This document shows, piece after piece, positions 9,842-19,808 of a DNA stretch of 64,000 bases. Position 1 is the stretch's first letter; each line of letters opens with the position of its first letter. Under the pieces are notes generated by a model that saw only the letters and a list, made by a program, of their open reading frames with translations, made no database searches and was not told the origin of the DNA. This DNA is from Fidelibacterota bacterium (GTDB lineage: Bacteria > Fidelibacterota > Marinisomatia > SCGC-AAA003-L08 > GCA-2689995). The DNA is taken from positions 25,351 through 89,350 of the forward strand of contig JACNKR010000048.1 of assembly GCA_014381925.1 (NCBI GenBank), read 5' to 3'. The translations under genes and the position numbers were made by a program.

Positions 9842-11182
9842 ATGATTAAATTAATTAGTATTTTTATAGTTTTTATTGGATTTTTAACAAGTGAAATTAT
9901 TCCACAAAATATTGAAAAACTTGAAATTTTAGGCGAAATTAAATCTATAAGTGATTCTAGCTCAACAAGTGATAGTATCAAAATTTCATTGTCTATAAAT
10001 AAAGAGAAAAAATATAAATATCCAGGAAGAGCAATGTTATTATCAGGTTTAATTCCGGGCTTGGGTGAATTGTATTCTGGAAGTCCAGTCAAAGCATTTA
10101 CTTTTGCAGGAATTGAAGCTGGTGCATGGTATTTCTGGAATAAACAACAAGATAAAATGCTTATTCAAGAACAGGCATATAAACGTTTTGCTGATGAACA
10201 TTGGGATTTTGAACGATGGGTAAAGAATTATTATAATTATTATAATTTGCAGAATGAATTTTTAAATACATTTGAGTTTTATAAATTATTTTCAAATATT
10301 CCAAATGGTATTCCAACAATGTTTGGTAGCTATAATAGTAACTTTAATCAAATTGAAGAATGGGTTGATATAAATAATAATTCTATACAGGACGAAGGTG
10401 AAATAATTGAATGGAATTATACACATATAAATGATGGGTCTCATTCAATTGCATTTTATGATCCTCGTTATGATGAAATTAAAACATTTCCTAATGATCC
10501 TCCTAGTTTAGAAAGTAATGGATATTTTTATTGTTCTGATTTTGATAATAGTTCTAATAATTGTAATTCTTTTGAGTTATTACCTGAATTTGAAGAAGTA
10601 CTTTCAGAAGTATATGTTCAAAAGAACTTACATTTTTATGAAAATATTGGTAAATATAATCAATTTTTTATGGGGTGGGATGATGCTCAATTAACAGTAA
10701 CTTCATTTTCTTTATCCGATAATTTAGTAAATATTGGGGTGGATATTTCGAATTATGTGGTAACGGCAGATTCTATAATTGGTCCATTGAATAATCCGAG
10801 AATAAATATATCAGATAAATTTGAATATAATTCAAATACAGGTGATTTAGAGTTGGTAGAAAATTTAAACCCTAGTTTACAAAATTTTCAAATTATGTAC
10901 ACAAAAGCAAGTATATTTGATAATGAAGGATATATTGTTCCAAAATCTCCAAATAAATGGACTTACCGAGATTTAAGGGATGAATATAATAATATTGGAA
11001 AAATGGCAGGGTATGCAATGACTTCTGTTATGTTTAATCATGTTATTAGTATGATTGATGCAGTAATTTCAACTAATATTTCTAATCGAAAAAGTCAACA
11101 ATCTCGAGTTACCGCGGAACCTATTTTAGATTTAGAATCAAAATATGGTGTGGGTGGTATTCGATTAAATTATAGGTTTTAA
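9842..11182 (+). CDS. DUF5683-like exported protein
   Basis: The likely start is ATG 9842, eight bases after the previous stop, because it begins a signal peptide (MIKLISIFIVFIGFLTS). An upstream in-frame start at 9773 lies wholly inside the previous gene and has no signal. The segment YPGRAMLLSGLIPGLGELYSG (about 59-79) followed by a hydrophobic FTFAGIEAGAWYFW stretch is the DUF5683 core, which is common in FCB outer-envelope gene clusters. The remainder is low-complexity, Asn/Tyr-rich and ends in a Phe-terminated strand. The function is unknown; the genes around it point to the outer envelope. Confidence 0.65.
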   Translation: MIKLISIFIVFIGFLTSEIIPQNIEKLEILGEIKSISDSSSTSDSIKISLSINKEKKYKYPGRAMLLSGLIPGLGELYSGSPVKAFTFAGIEAGAWYFWNKQQDKMLIQEQAYKRFADEHWDFERWVKNYYNYYNLQNEFLNTFEFYKLFSNIPNGIPTMFGSYNSNFNQIEEWVDINNNSIQDEGEIIEWNYTHINDGSHSIAFYDPRYDEIKTFPNDPPSLESNGYFYCSDFDNSSNNCNSFELLPEFEEVLSEVYVQKNLHFYENIGKYNQFFMGWDDAQLTVTSFSLSDNLVNIGVDISNYVVTADSIIGPLNNPRINISDKFEYNSNTGDLELVENLNPSLQNFQIMYTKASIFDNEGYIVPKSPNKWTYRDLRDEYNNIGKMAGYAMTSVMFNHVISMIDAVISTNISNRKSQQSRVTAEPILDLESKYGVGGIRLNYRF

Positions 11183-11185
11183 TTT

Positions 11186-11968
11186 ATGATACAAAAGTTT
11201 ATTCTTATTTCTTTATATATAATTTTAATGATGAATTGTGGTTCAAAATCAAGTTTATTAGATGAAAATATAGCTGAGCGATTTAATTTAGGAATGGAGT
11301 ATTTTGAAAAAGAAAAATATTTAAAAGCAGAAATTGAATTTAATTATCTTATTTTAAACAACCCTGGTTCAAAATTATCTTTAGATGCACAATATTATTT
11401 AGCCGAATCTATGTTTTATCAAGAAAAATATGATGAATCAATAGTAGAATATATGAGGTATAGTCGGTTTTCAGATGATCCAATTAAAATAGAAACTGCA
11501 GAATTTAAATCATGTAAAGCATCTTTTTTATTATCAAATAATTTTTTACATGATTTAGGGTCTGCACCTGAACTAATGGATAAATTGCAAGTATTTATTG
11601 AGAAATTCCCAGAAAGTAATTATTTGTCTGATATAGAAGGTTTTTTTAGTGAAATCAGAGAAAGACTTGCGAAAAAAGAATATGAAGCAGGAAGACTTTA
11701 TTTAAAAATAGAGGAATATGAATCTGCATTAATATATTTCAATGAAGTTATAACATTATATTATGATACAAAATATGCAGATTTAGCGAGAATTGAAATT
11801 ATATTTACCTTTTTATTACAACATAAATATGAAGATGCTATTTTACAATTATCTATATTTGAGGATAAATTTATAGATGGTAATAATCAATTAATCGCTA
11901 AAACATTGATTAAAGATATGAGAGACGGTAATTTGACATTATCAAATTACTATCGATTATATAAGTGA
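11186..11968 (+). CDS. bamD: BamD-like outer-membrane lipoprotein with TPR repeats
   Basis: A lipoprotein signal peptide ends in the lipobox MMNCG (Cys near residue 18), so the protein is lipid-anchored, presumably to the outer membrane. TPR-like helical pairs follow (YFEKEKYLKAEIEFNYLI, AQYYLAESMFYQEKYDESI), the pattern of BamD, the lipoprotein partner of BamA in beta-barrel assembly. The length of 260 residues fits BamD (about 245-280). It overlaps nadD by 4 bp. A YbgF/CpoB-type TPR lipoprotein is the main alternative, but size and domain order favour BamD. Confidence 0.8.
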   Translation: MIQKFILISLYIILMMNCGSKSSLLDENIAERFNLGMEYFEKEKYLKAEIEFNYLILNNPGSKLSLDAQYYLAESMFYQEKYDESIVEYMRYSRFSDDPIKIETAEFKSCKASFLLSNNFLHDLGSAPELMDKLQVFIEKFPESNYLSDIEGFFSEIRERLAKKEYEAGRLYLKIEEYESALIYFNEVITLYYDTKYADLARIEIIFTFLLQHKYEDAILQLSIFEDKFIDGNNQLIAKTLIKDMRDGNLTLSNYYRLYK

Positions 11969-12531
11969 AGTTGTATTTTTTGGGTGGATCGTTTAATCCA
12001 CCGCATTTAGGCCATTTAAAGATTGCAGAGTTTTGTATAAAACAATGTGATCTTTTTTTATTTATACCCACATATAAATCTCCATTTAAATTAAACCAAA
12101 AAATCGTTTCACCTTCTCATCGTTTAAATATGTTAAATTTATTAATACAAAAACATGAAAAAATTAAAGTAGATTCATTTGAAATTGAAAAAGAAGAGAC
12201 CAGCTATACTTATAAAACAGTAGAATATATTAAAAATAAATATAATCCTTCTGAATTGGTAATGATAATTGGTGATGATCATTTGGAAGCTTTAAATAAA
12301 TGGAAAAACATTGATTATATTTATAATAATTGTAAATTAATTTGTTTTAATAGAAATAATATATACACCAAAAAGAATCTGGAAATCGAATTTATTAAAT
12401 CTTTTAATTTCCCAATTTCATCATCCCAAATTCGAAATAATATTAAACAAAAAAATATTCGGGGAATAAAGAATTCCTTATCAAGTAAATTGGTTGACTA
12501 TATTTTAAAAAATAAATTATATGAAAAATAA
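11965..12531 (+). CDS. nadD: Nicotinate-nucleotide adenylyltransferase
   Basis: NadD transfers AMP from ATP to nicotinate mononucleotide in NAD synthesis. The nucleotidyltransferase signature is clear: LGGSFNPPHLGHL at the N-terminus (HxGH motif), GDDHLEALNKWK in the middle, and the C-terminal ISSSQIRNNI corresponding to the ISSTxIR motif. Its 188 residues match the family's usual length. It starts with GTG overlapping the bamD stop, so it is co-transcribed with the envelope genes. Confidence 0.93.
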   Translation: MKLYFLGGSFNPPHLGHLKIAEFCIKQCDLFLFIPTYKSPFKLNQKIVSPSHRLNMLNLLIQKHEKIKVDSFEIEKEETSYTYKTVEYIKNKYNPSELVMIIGDDHLEALNKWKNIDYIYNNCKLICFNRNNIYTKKNLEIEFIKSFNFPISSSQIRNNIKQKNIRGIKNSLSSKLVDYILKNKLYEK

Positions 12532-12779
12532 AAATATGAGTAATACATAAATTATTGTTTATCAATAGTTGTAAGGTGTATAAAATTAATAAGTTATTAT
12601 ATATATTAACAATGTATTCACAGTGAAAATAAAAATTTTCAGGATGATGTATGTAAGGAGTGTAGAAATGATTATTTTGTATATTATGGCATATATAATA
12701 TGAAATATTTATTTTGTAATTTTAATATCTCCGCGAATGAAGAAAAATCATTTTATCAGTTTTGAAATATATTGAATTG

Positions 12780-15620
12780 ATGAAAAAAATAATTCAACAT
12801 TCCTCCTCCCTAATAATCCTGCTCATTTTTATTACTATACTAAATGGGCAGGATTTTATAATTAATCAATACCGTGTTCAAGATGGATTATCTCAAAATC
12901 AGGTATATGCAGTTAATGAAGATTTAGATGGTTTTCTCTGGGTTGGAACTCGAAAAGGTCTAAATAGGTTTGATGGAAAAAACTTTATAAAATATTATAA
13001 AGGAACCCATCCTGTCATTCATAGTCATATAATAAAAGATATTGACATTGATAAAAATAATACGATTTGGGTTGCATGTGAATTTGGATTTTATGGTCTT
13101 CAAACTGATTATAGTGGTAAAGTAATAAAAGGATATGGTCCATTTATTACAGATGCTCAAATTTTTGATCTTGATGTTGATGAAAGTAAAATATTAGTAA
13201 GCTCAGATAGAGGCATTTTTAAATATAATATTGAAAAGTCTGATATTGTGCTTAAAAATACGTTATTAAACGATAATCCTGATGAGATTTTTCTTTTTAT
13301 AGAAAAAGTAAATGATAATCAATATATTACTTCCAGCACCTTAGATAAATATTATTTAATTAAAAATAATATTATTACTGAAATTAAATCACATGTTCAA
13401 AATGGATTTGATTTAATAACCATTCCTGATAATAATTATTTAATTACTTCATTGGATGGCCTTGCCCAAAAGAATACTCAAAATGAAATTGAACAAATTA
13501 ATAAAATTAATAATATTAAAATCCCATATAGAATTATTTTAGACAAACAATATGGCTATTGGGTTGGGACATATATGGATGGATTATATTTAGTAAACAC
13601 AGATTTTACAATTAATCACCATTTTAAAAATACCATTATTAATGATATTACAAATATGCATCATGATGTTAATGGTACACTTTGGGTTGCGACTGATGGA
13701 TATGGTTTATATTCAATTAAAATTTCTAAATTTGAAAAATATGATAAATCTAATGGTTTATCAAATCAAATGATTTGGTCTGTCGAACCAAATTCAATGG
13801 AAAATGAAATTATCGTAGGAACCTATACAAATGTAGCTTGGATAAAAAATAATGTTGTTATTGAATCAACCTTTAAAGAATATTTTCATCGAAATAGTAT
13901 AAATTGTATCGAGGTCTCAAATTCTGATGATATATTTATTGGTACTGTCCATTCATTTTTTAAAATTTCAAATAATAGAGATTCAATTTATCAAATTCAT
14001 TCAAAATATTTTTCCGAAGATTCAGGAGTAATGTCATTAAAATTTGATAATAATAATGAATTATGGCTTGGAATGAATACCTATCCTAATTTAATAAAGT
14101 ATGATGGAGAGAACTGGGAACCATATTCATTTTCTGAAGATGGGAACCAAAATAGAGTAAGAAAAATTGATTTTGATTCTAAAAATAATGTATGGTTTAC
14201 AACGGATCATTATTTAATTAATAAAAATGGTATTTTTTGGGAAAAAATAAATTTTGAGGGAGAAGTCGTTTATGATTTTGATTTAATTAATGATTCTCTA
14301 ATATATGTAGGAACAGATGCAGGGCTATGGGAAATAAATAAGGTTTCTCCTATAAAGTTAAATTTAGATATTCCAATAATGACATCAATTTATTCAATTC
14401 AAAATGATGAATTTAATAATTTATGGTTAGGTACAGATAATGGTATTTATAATTATGATATTTTAAATAATGAAATATATCATTTTGGGATATCAGATGG
14501 ATTAACAGAATTAGAAACAAATTCAAGAACATTAAACTTTGATAAAAATGGAGATTTATGGATTGGAACAACTGCTGGTGTATTTAAGAAAGACCATTCA
14601 ATTTTTTCTAAAAAGATTAATAAAAAATGTTTTATCGAAAAGGTTAGTTTCAATGATACAACTTTAACAGATTTTTATAGAAATAAAATTATAATAAATG
14701 ATGGTGAAATTGAATTCAATCTCGTCGCAATAAATTTAAAGCAAAATAACGATCCTATGTTTAAGTGGAGATTATTAGGTCAAAGTGATAAATGGTTTAC
14801 TTCAAAAAGTAATATGATTCGATTTTCAAATTTGAAATATCTTGATTATGTTTTTCAATATCAAGCTGTTTGGAGTAGTCAGGAATCAACAGACATAAAA
14901 GAATTTTATTTTACCAATAAATATGATTTAATAAATAGTCTATTCTTTAAAATATTTTTTAGTTTTCTATTTATAATAATAATAATTTTTATTTTATTTT
15001 TTAATAATGATAGTAATAAAACAGACTTAGTTCCATTAGAAATAAATATATTTAAACCTCATCTTGAAATAATTGCAGAGGGGATTTCAAATGGTAAGAG
15101 TGTGTTTAATTCTATAAATGCAAGGTCTATATTAATTCTTATTTTATTAAAAAAGTTTATTGATAATTCAGGAGTTCAATCTGAAGAAATAAATAAAATT
15201 GTTTGGCCTGAAATAGATGAAGATAAAATTAGAAATAGAAAAAATGTAACAATGTCAAAGATTAGGAAATTATTTTCAATAATAAAAAAAGAAGATTTTA
15301 TAGAGTTAAAAAATAATATTTATAACATTAATGATAAATATTTAGAGTTTAATTGTGATTTGAAAACTTTTATGATTAATTATGAATTAGGTGAATCAGC
15401 AAAAAAAGCAAATAATATTTTAGATGCAATAAAATATTATCAGTTAAGTATAAAATATTATAATAAAATTGGAGTTTGTAATCCTCAAAAAATAGAAATA
15501 ATTGATAGTTATAATAATAAAATTAAATTATTAGCCATTTCATCCGCCAACTATCTTATTGAAAATGAGAATTTATGTTATGATCAAGATTCAATTGAAA
15601 AAGCCAATAAAATAATTTAA
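12780..15620 (+). CDS. Membrane-spanning one-component regulator: Reg_prop propeller, Y_Y_Y, TM, winged helix
   Basis: A signal peptide (MKKIIQHSSSLIILLIF...) leads into about 600 residues of two-component-regulator propeller repeats (YRVQDGLSQNQVYA, DGFLWVGTRKGLNRFDG, GTLWVATDGYGLYS, NLWLGTDNGIYNYD). A Y_Y_Y-type domain follows, then one transmembrane helix (about 722-741) and a cytoplasmic C-terminus. The C-terminus has no histidine kinase. Instead it carries a winged-helix-like region (about 779-855; EINKIVWPEIDEDKIRNRK, then SKIRKLF) resembling OmpR/SARP-type DNA-binding domains, and a TPR-like end. I infer that an outside signal is passed straight to DNA. A TTG at 12762 is an alternative start; neither has a good ribosome site. 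Confidence 0.7.
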   Translation: MKKIIQHSSSLIILLIFITILNGQDFIINQYRVQDGLSQNQVYAVNEDLDGFLWVGTRKGLNRFDGKNFIKYYKGTHPVIHSHIIKDIDIDKNNTIWVACEFGFYGLQTDYSGKVIKGYGPFITDAQIFDLDVDESKILVSSDRGIFKYNIEKSDIVLKNTLLNDNPDEIFLFIEKVNDNQYITSSTLDKYYLIKNNIITEIKSHVQNGFDLITIPDNNYLITSLDGLAQKNTQNEIEQINKINNIKIPYRIILDKQYGYWVGTYMDGLYLVNTDFTINHHFKNTIINDITNMHHDVNGTLWVATDGYGLYSIKISKFEKYDKSNGLSNQMIWSVEPNSMENEIIVGTYTNVAWIKNNVVIESTFKEYFHRNSINCIEVSNSDDIFIGTVHSFFKISNNRDSIYQIHSKYFSEDSGVMSLKFDNNNELWLGMNTYPNLIKYDGENWEPYSFSEDGNQNRVRKIDFDSKNNVWFTTDHYLINKNGIFWEKINFEGEVVYDFDLINDSLIYVGTDAGLWEINKVSPIKLNLDIPIMTSIYSIQNDEFNNLWLGTDNGIYNYDILNNEIYHFGISDGLTELETNSRTLNFDKNGDLWIGTTAGVFKKDHSIFSKKINKKCFIEKVSFNDTTLTDFYRNKIIINDGEIEFNLVAINLKQNNDPMFKWRLLGQSDKWFTSKSNMIRFSNLKYLDYVFQYQAVWSSQESTDIKEFYFTNKYDLINSLFFKIFFSFLFIIIIIFILFFNNDSNKTDLVPLEINIFKPHLEIIAEGISNGKSVFNSINARSILILILLKKFIDNSGVQSEEINKIVWPEIDEDKIRNRKNVTMSKIRKLFSIIKKEDFIELKNNIYNINDKYLEFNCDLKTFMINYELGESAKKANNILDAIKYYQLSIKYYNKIGVCNPQKIEIIDSYNNKIKLLAISSANYLIENENLCYDQDSIEKANKII

Positions 15621-15672
15621 AATTATTATATTTACCTTATAGATACAATAGTGAAATATCATAATTTTTAAT

Positions 15673-16326
15673 ATGGTGCATTTCAATAAAATAACAGCAA
15701 CGTACTTTCCAAATATAGGAATAGACGATTTTTCACTTCGAATTAATAAAGGCGAAATGGTTTTTTTAGTGGGTCCTTCAGGTGCAGGAAAATCAACTGT
15801 GTTAAAATGTCTATACGGAGATGTCAATATTCAAAAAGGGGTATTATCTTTAGAAGGTTCCGACATTACAAAATTGAGTATAAAACAAATTCAAAAACTT
15901 AGACGAAAAATTGGGATTGTGTTTCAGGATTATCGACTTATCAATGAAAGAACTGTTTTTGATAATATTTCGTTACCATTAAGAATAGAAAAAAAATCTT
16001 CATCTCAAATAAAGCTAAGAACAAATGAAGCATTATATGAAATTGGTATTGAGCATTTAGCTAAGCGGTTTCCGAATGAATTGAGTAGTGGGGAACAACA
16101 GCGAGTAAGTATTTGTCGTGCATTAGTTAAAAAACCGGTTATGATTCTTGCTGATGAGCCTACTGGGAATTTAGATCCTGAAGCATCTATTGAAATTGTA
16201 AAAATATTTGAAAGATTATCAGAGTTAGGCATAACAATTGTAATGTCAACACATAATCATTCACTTATTCAAAATACAAAACATACAATAGTTAATCTTC
16301 ATCTTGGCACAAGAGTATTAAGTTGA
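15673..16326 (+). CDS. ftsE: Cell division ATP-binding protein FtsE
   Basis: FtsE is the ATPase of the FtsEX complex, which couples the divisome to peptidoglycan hydrolase activation. Walker A is GPSGAGKST, the FtsE-like RKIGIVFQDYRL surrounds the Q-loop, the signature is LSSGEQQR, and Walker B is ILADEPTGNLDP. At 217 residues it has the usual length. The next gene, which it overlaps by 4 bp, is its partner ftsX, and this settles the assignment among similar ABC ATPases such as LolD. Confidence 0.93.
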   Translation: MVHFNKITATYFPNIGIDDFSLRINKGEMVFLVGPSGAGKSTVLKCLYGDVNIQKGVLSLEGSDITKLSIKQIQKLRRKIGIVFQDYRLINERTVFDNISLPLRIEKKSSSQIKLRTNEALYEIGIEHLAKRFPNELSSGEQQRVSICRALVKKPVMILADEPTGNLDPEASIEIVKIFERLSELGITIVMSTHNHSLIQNTKHTIVNLHLGTRVLS

Positions 16327-17195
16327 TTTCATCTTTTATATTTTTAATTGGCGAAAGTTTTAAAGGGATTTGGCGAACAAGAGTACAATCCTTTTCATCA
16401 ATATTAATGATAATGATTTCAATATCACTATTAGTTGCAGGGTATTTTGTTTATACTAACTTTAATAGATATTCCGATGAATTAAAAACATCTTATCAAA
16501 TGGAAGTTTTTTTTAATTCAGAATTAGATAGTATTGAATGTCAAGATTCTTATAATAAAATTTATTCCTTTCCTTTTATTAAAAAAGGTGAATATATTTC
16601 AAAAAAAAGGGCAGGAGATATATTTAATAAGCAGTTTGGGCAAGATATAAATTTTGTTTTTGGAACTAATCCTCTGCCTTGTAGTGGCCGATATGATATG
16701 GTTGAATCTTTTCGTAATATTGATGGATTGAATGAAATTAAAGAAAAAATTTCAATTTTATCTGGAGTTGAAGATATTCATTATCCATCTGAATTCATTA
16801 TAAAGTTTGATAATTTATCCTCAGATTTAATGGCTGGATTTATTATTGGTGGTATCATATTTTTATTTATTTCTATTTTTATTATTTCAAATACGATTAA
16901 AATGGTAATTCATGCGAGAAGGTCACAATTAGATTTACTCATTTTACTCGGTGCATCAAATGTTTTTATCAAAACTCCATTAATTTTAGAGGGTATTTTC
17001 CATGGGATTATAGGTGGTATATTAGCAGGTGGAATTTCAATTTTAATGAAAACAATATTAACTTATTTATTTTATCCCACAATTAGTTTACAAATAATAT
17101 CGAATTCAATATTACTTTTTTCATGTTTAACTTTTGGTGTTTTATTTGGAATGATTGGAAGTATTATGGGAATCGGAAGATATTTGGAAAAGTAG
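16323..17195 (+). CDS. ftsX: Cell division permease FtsX
   Basis: This is the membrane partner of FtsE. The N-terminus has the family pattern of a short cytoplasmic segment plus TM1 (FKGIWRTRVQSFSSILMIMI). A periplasmic loop of about 130 residues follows, then three further transmembrane helices with a FtsX-like core (ARRSQLDLLILLGASNVFIKTPLILEG). It has 290 residues and starts with TTG overlapping the ftsE stop. The periplasmic loop should bind an EnvC- or hydrolase-type activator that is not encoded in this window. Confidence 0.92.
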   Translation: MISSFIFLIGESFKGIWRTRVQSFSSILMIMISISLLVAGYFVYTNFNRYSDELKTSYQMEVFFNSELDSIECQDSYNKIYSFPFIKKGEYISKKRAGDIFNKQFGQDINFVFGTNPLPCSGRYDMVESFRNIDGLNEIKEKISILSGVEDIHYPSEFIIKFDNLSSDLMAGFIIGGIIFLFISIFIISNTIKMVIHARRSQLDLLILLGASNVFIKTPLILEGIFHGIIGGILAGGISILMKTILTYLFYPTISLQIISNSILLFSCLTFGVLFGMIGSIMGIGRYLEK

Positions 17196-17303
17196 AAATA
17201 TATCCGTTTTAATGTTTACTCGCATTTGCTTAAATTGTGGGCTATTGAAGATTAACAATCCGTTGTTAATATGTTATTTTTCTATTCAAAAGTATTAGTT
17301 TTT

Positions 17304-19415
17304 ATGAATAATAAATTAATTTTTTCGTTATTTTTTCTATTTTCACAGCTTATTTCTGCTGAATCTATGGTTGGTGTTATCCATTCAGTGAGTGGAGATG
17401 TGACAGTTTATTCCAGAACACAAACAAATTCTGTAAAAAAAGCAATAATAGGTAGAGCCATTTATAATGGAGACCAAATTGTAACAAGTGGAAATGGTAT
17501 TTGCCAAATTCTTTACAAGGATGAAAGTATTTTTATCCGAGTAAGTGAAAATTCTAAAATTAAATTTAGCTCGGCAGGATTCTCTGATATTATTGATTTG
17601 ATATCGGGTCAATTTTATTGTCAAAAGGCTCAAAATAATAGGGCAATTAAAGTTTTTACATCTATTGGGCAATATAGTTGCGTTAATGGTCGTTTTTGGT
17701 TATCTACTAAATTAAATAAAAATGATGAAGTTCTTATACATTCTGGTGAAGTTCATTTAAATAATCAATATAGCTTAAGTGATGTAGATCTAAAAACAGG
17801 TGACGCTGGAATTTCATATACAAATGGAGAAGTTATTGTCGGGGGGTATAATGACCTTAGCTTAGTAGAATTAAAACCGCAAACGAAAACCATTGAAGAT
17901 TTTATTTTACCCATTATTTTAGAAAAAAATATTCCACAAATTCATTCCTATGATTTAATTCCTCAATATAAAACACGAATTTCAATTTTTAATGATAATG
18001 TTCAAAGCTTTAGAAATTATCGCTATCAATTTGGTACTCATGCAAATGGTGAATCATATATTCAATTTATTTCTTATTATCATAAATTTGATTTTAAAGT
18101 TGGAGTGGCAATCCCATTTGTTTTTGGGAAAGATGGTTTTAGAAAATCAGATTGGGATGATATTTTTGATTTATTTGAGCGTATTAATTATTTAGATTAT
18201 TTTAATACAGAAAAAAAATATGAAATACATTTAGGAAAAATTGAGAATAAAACATGGGGTGCTGGAGGTTTACTTTATAAATATACAAATACTCAAAATT
18301 ATCCAAATACAGTAAGAACTGGTTTTGATGGAACAATTTCAATGGGTAATAAATTCCTTAATTTTAATTATTTTATATCAAGTTTTAGAGATTTTAAAAA
18401 TGGTGGTGGACTGATGGGAATTAGATCAGAAATGTATTTAACAGATTACTTTCCATTAACAATTGGATTTGGATTTATAACAGATCTTAATAATTATTCA
18501 GAAATCAATTCAGAACTTAAATTTTCAACAAGAACAATTTCAGGTACGGAAGTTGATATTAATTATAAATTGTTTTCAGGTGTAAATAATTATTTAAATC
18601 TCTTTTTTGAATATGATGAAATTTATTATAATGAAGAAATTATTTTTACTAGCCCGAGTAAGGATATAATTAAAAAACCTGGGGGATCTAATTGGATTTT
18701 TGGATTTGAACATAAAAAAGGTACATTAATTAGTGAAATTTCTTTTTCACTTGCTTCAAAAACAATGAATAGTGAATACTTTAATTCAGTCTATGATTTA
18801 GAAAAGGCAAGATATATTTCAATATCTGAAGATTCTATAATGAATTCTGATTCTCACTTAAATGATTTAAATAATTTTAGATTAAACCATACAACAAACC
18901 TTGAAGATTTAACTTTCCAAGACTATTTAATACCAAAAAATATTTATTCAGTTTATAGTGATCGACTGAACTTTTATGATACACCAGGAATTAAGTTTTC
19001 GATGCAAAAATATTTTGGAATTTATGGGCATTTTAATTTCAGTTATGGCTTTAAAATGGAAAAGTTAGATGCTCAATATGATAAAATTTATAATAGTTTA
19101 AGCGATGATGATAAAATTAATTTTGAATATTTACCAAAAAAATACCATAGTTTAGAAATTCATACAGGGATTGGAGATAAAGTTATCAGAGGGGTTTATG
19201 GGTTGAACTTTTTCTATAATCAATATAATGCACCAACATTTTTTAGTTTTAGTGATGAATTAACAAGTGCTGAAATGGGATTTAATATTAGTCTTCGTCC
19301 TATTCAGTTTATGCGTTTAATAATTGAAAATAAAATGATACATTTTGATTTTAATAACGATGGTGTTATTGATAAAGCGAATAATATAAATGTTGAATTT
19401 AAATTTTCAATTTAG
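17304..19415 (+). CDS. FecR-domain exported protein with large beta-rich region
   Basis: The chosen start ATG 17304 begins a signal peptide (MNNKLIFSLFFLFSQLISAES); a farther ATG at 17271 only adds a poor extension. Residues about 24-150 form a FecR domain (VGVIHSVSGDVTVYSR, then GDQIVTSGNGICQILYKD), which in this setting is an exported FecR-like fold and not a sigma-factor regulator. The remaining 500 residues have alternating aromatic and polar strands and end in VEFKFSI, suggesting an outer-membrane barrel. I do not know the function. It stands between ftsX and two tiny membrane proteins. Confidence 0.65.
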   Translation: MNNKLIFSLFFLFSQLISAESMVGVIHSVSGDVTVYSRTQTNSVKKAIIGRAIYNGDQIVTSGNGICQILYKDESIFIRVSENSKIKFSSAGFSDIIDLISGQFYCQKAQNNRAIKVFTSIGQYSCVNGRFWLSTKLNKNDEVLIHSGEVHLNNQYSLSDVDLKTGDAGISYTNGEVIVGGYNDLSLVELKPQTKTIEDFILPIILEKNIPQIHSYDLIPQYKTRISIFNDNVQSFRNYRYQFGTHANGESYIQFISYYHKFDFKVGVAIPFVFGKDGFRKSDWDDIFDLFERINYLDYFNTEKKYEIHLGKIENKTWGAGGLLYKYTNTQNYPNTVRTGFDGTISMGNKFLNFNYFISSFRDFKNGGGLMGIRSEMYLTDYFPLTIGFGFITDLNNYSEINSELKFSTRTISGTEVDINYKLFSGVNNYLNLFFEYDEIYYNEEIIFTSPSKDIIKKPGGSNWIFGFEHKKGTLISEISFSLASKTMNSEYFNSVYDLEKARYISISEDSIMNSDSHLNDLNNFRLNHTTNLEDLTFQDYLIPKNIYSVYSDRLNFYDTPGIKFSMQKYFGIYGHFNFSYGFKMEKLDAQYDKIYNSLSDDDKINFEYLPKKYHSLEIHTGIGDKVIRGVYGLNFFYNQYNAPTFFSFSDELTSAEMGFNISLRPIQFMRLIIENKMIHFDFNNDGVIDKANNINVEFKFSI

Positions 19416-19419
19416 TTAA

Positions 19420-19560
19420 ATGTCTCATGCAAAAGAAATATTAAAGTTTGATGTTGGTGGAAAAGGATTTAAATGGGCAGCTTATTTATTAATTCTAACA
19501 TCTATAACTTTAATTATTTTAGGGGTATATTTTTTATCTAATTTAATTAATGAATTTTAA
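19420..19560 (+). CDS. Small single-pass membrane protein
   Basis: This 46-residue open frame (MSHAKEILKFDVGGKGFKW... ending NLINEF) holds one strong hydrophobic helix (about 20-42). It begins four bases after the FecR-gene stop and its last 11 bases overlap the next small gene. The tight packing and the clean soluble-then-membrane layout make it likely to be real despite its size. I do not recognise the family. Confidence 0.5.
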   Translation: MSHAKEILKFDVGGKGFKWAAYLLILTSITLIILGVYFLSNLINEF

Positions 19561-19744
19561 AGTTTTTGCTTCGATATTAATAGGTATGTGCCTGATTGGT
19601 ATGTCCTTAGGTTATGTACTTGGATTTTATGTTAGAGATATAATTGATTCTAATCATTGGGCTTATTTAGGTGCACCTTTATTGGGTATTGGTTCAGGCT
19701 TAGTAATGGTCGGTGCATTATTTAATAAACATCTCAAAACTTGA
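19550..19744 (+). CDS. Small two-helix membrane protein
   Basis: The 64-residue product has two hydrophobic helices (FASILIGMCLIGMSLGYVLGFYV and YLGAPLLGIGSGLVMVGALF) rich in Gly, separated by a short charged loop, and ends in a basic tail. It overlaps the preceding 46-residue gene by 11 bp, so the two are probably translated together. The Gly-rich helix pair recalls AtpZ/AtpI-type small membrane proteins, but no ATP synthase genes are near, so I leave it unnamed. Confidence 0.55.
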   Translation: MNFKVFASILIGMCLIGMSLGYVLGFYVRDIIDSNHWAYLGAPLLGIGSGLVMVGALFNKHLKT

Positions 19745-19808
19745 TTTTATCATCTTATAAATCAATCTTAAATTTAACCTCTGAATTATTTTAAAATATT
19801 TTAATTTC

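Noticed and set aside
12668..12703. Eleven-codon frame MIILYIMAYII after AAGGAG, before the one-component regulator
   Set aside because: It has a ribosome site but no terminator, no regulatory amino acid pattern and no downstream coupling; too short to support.
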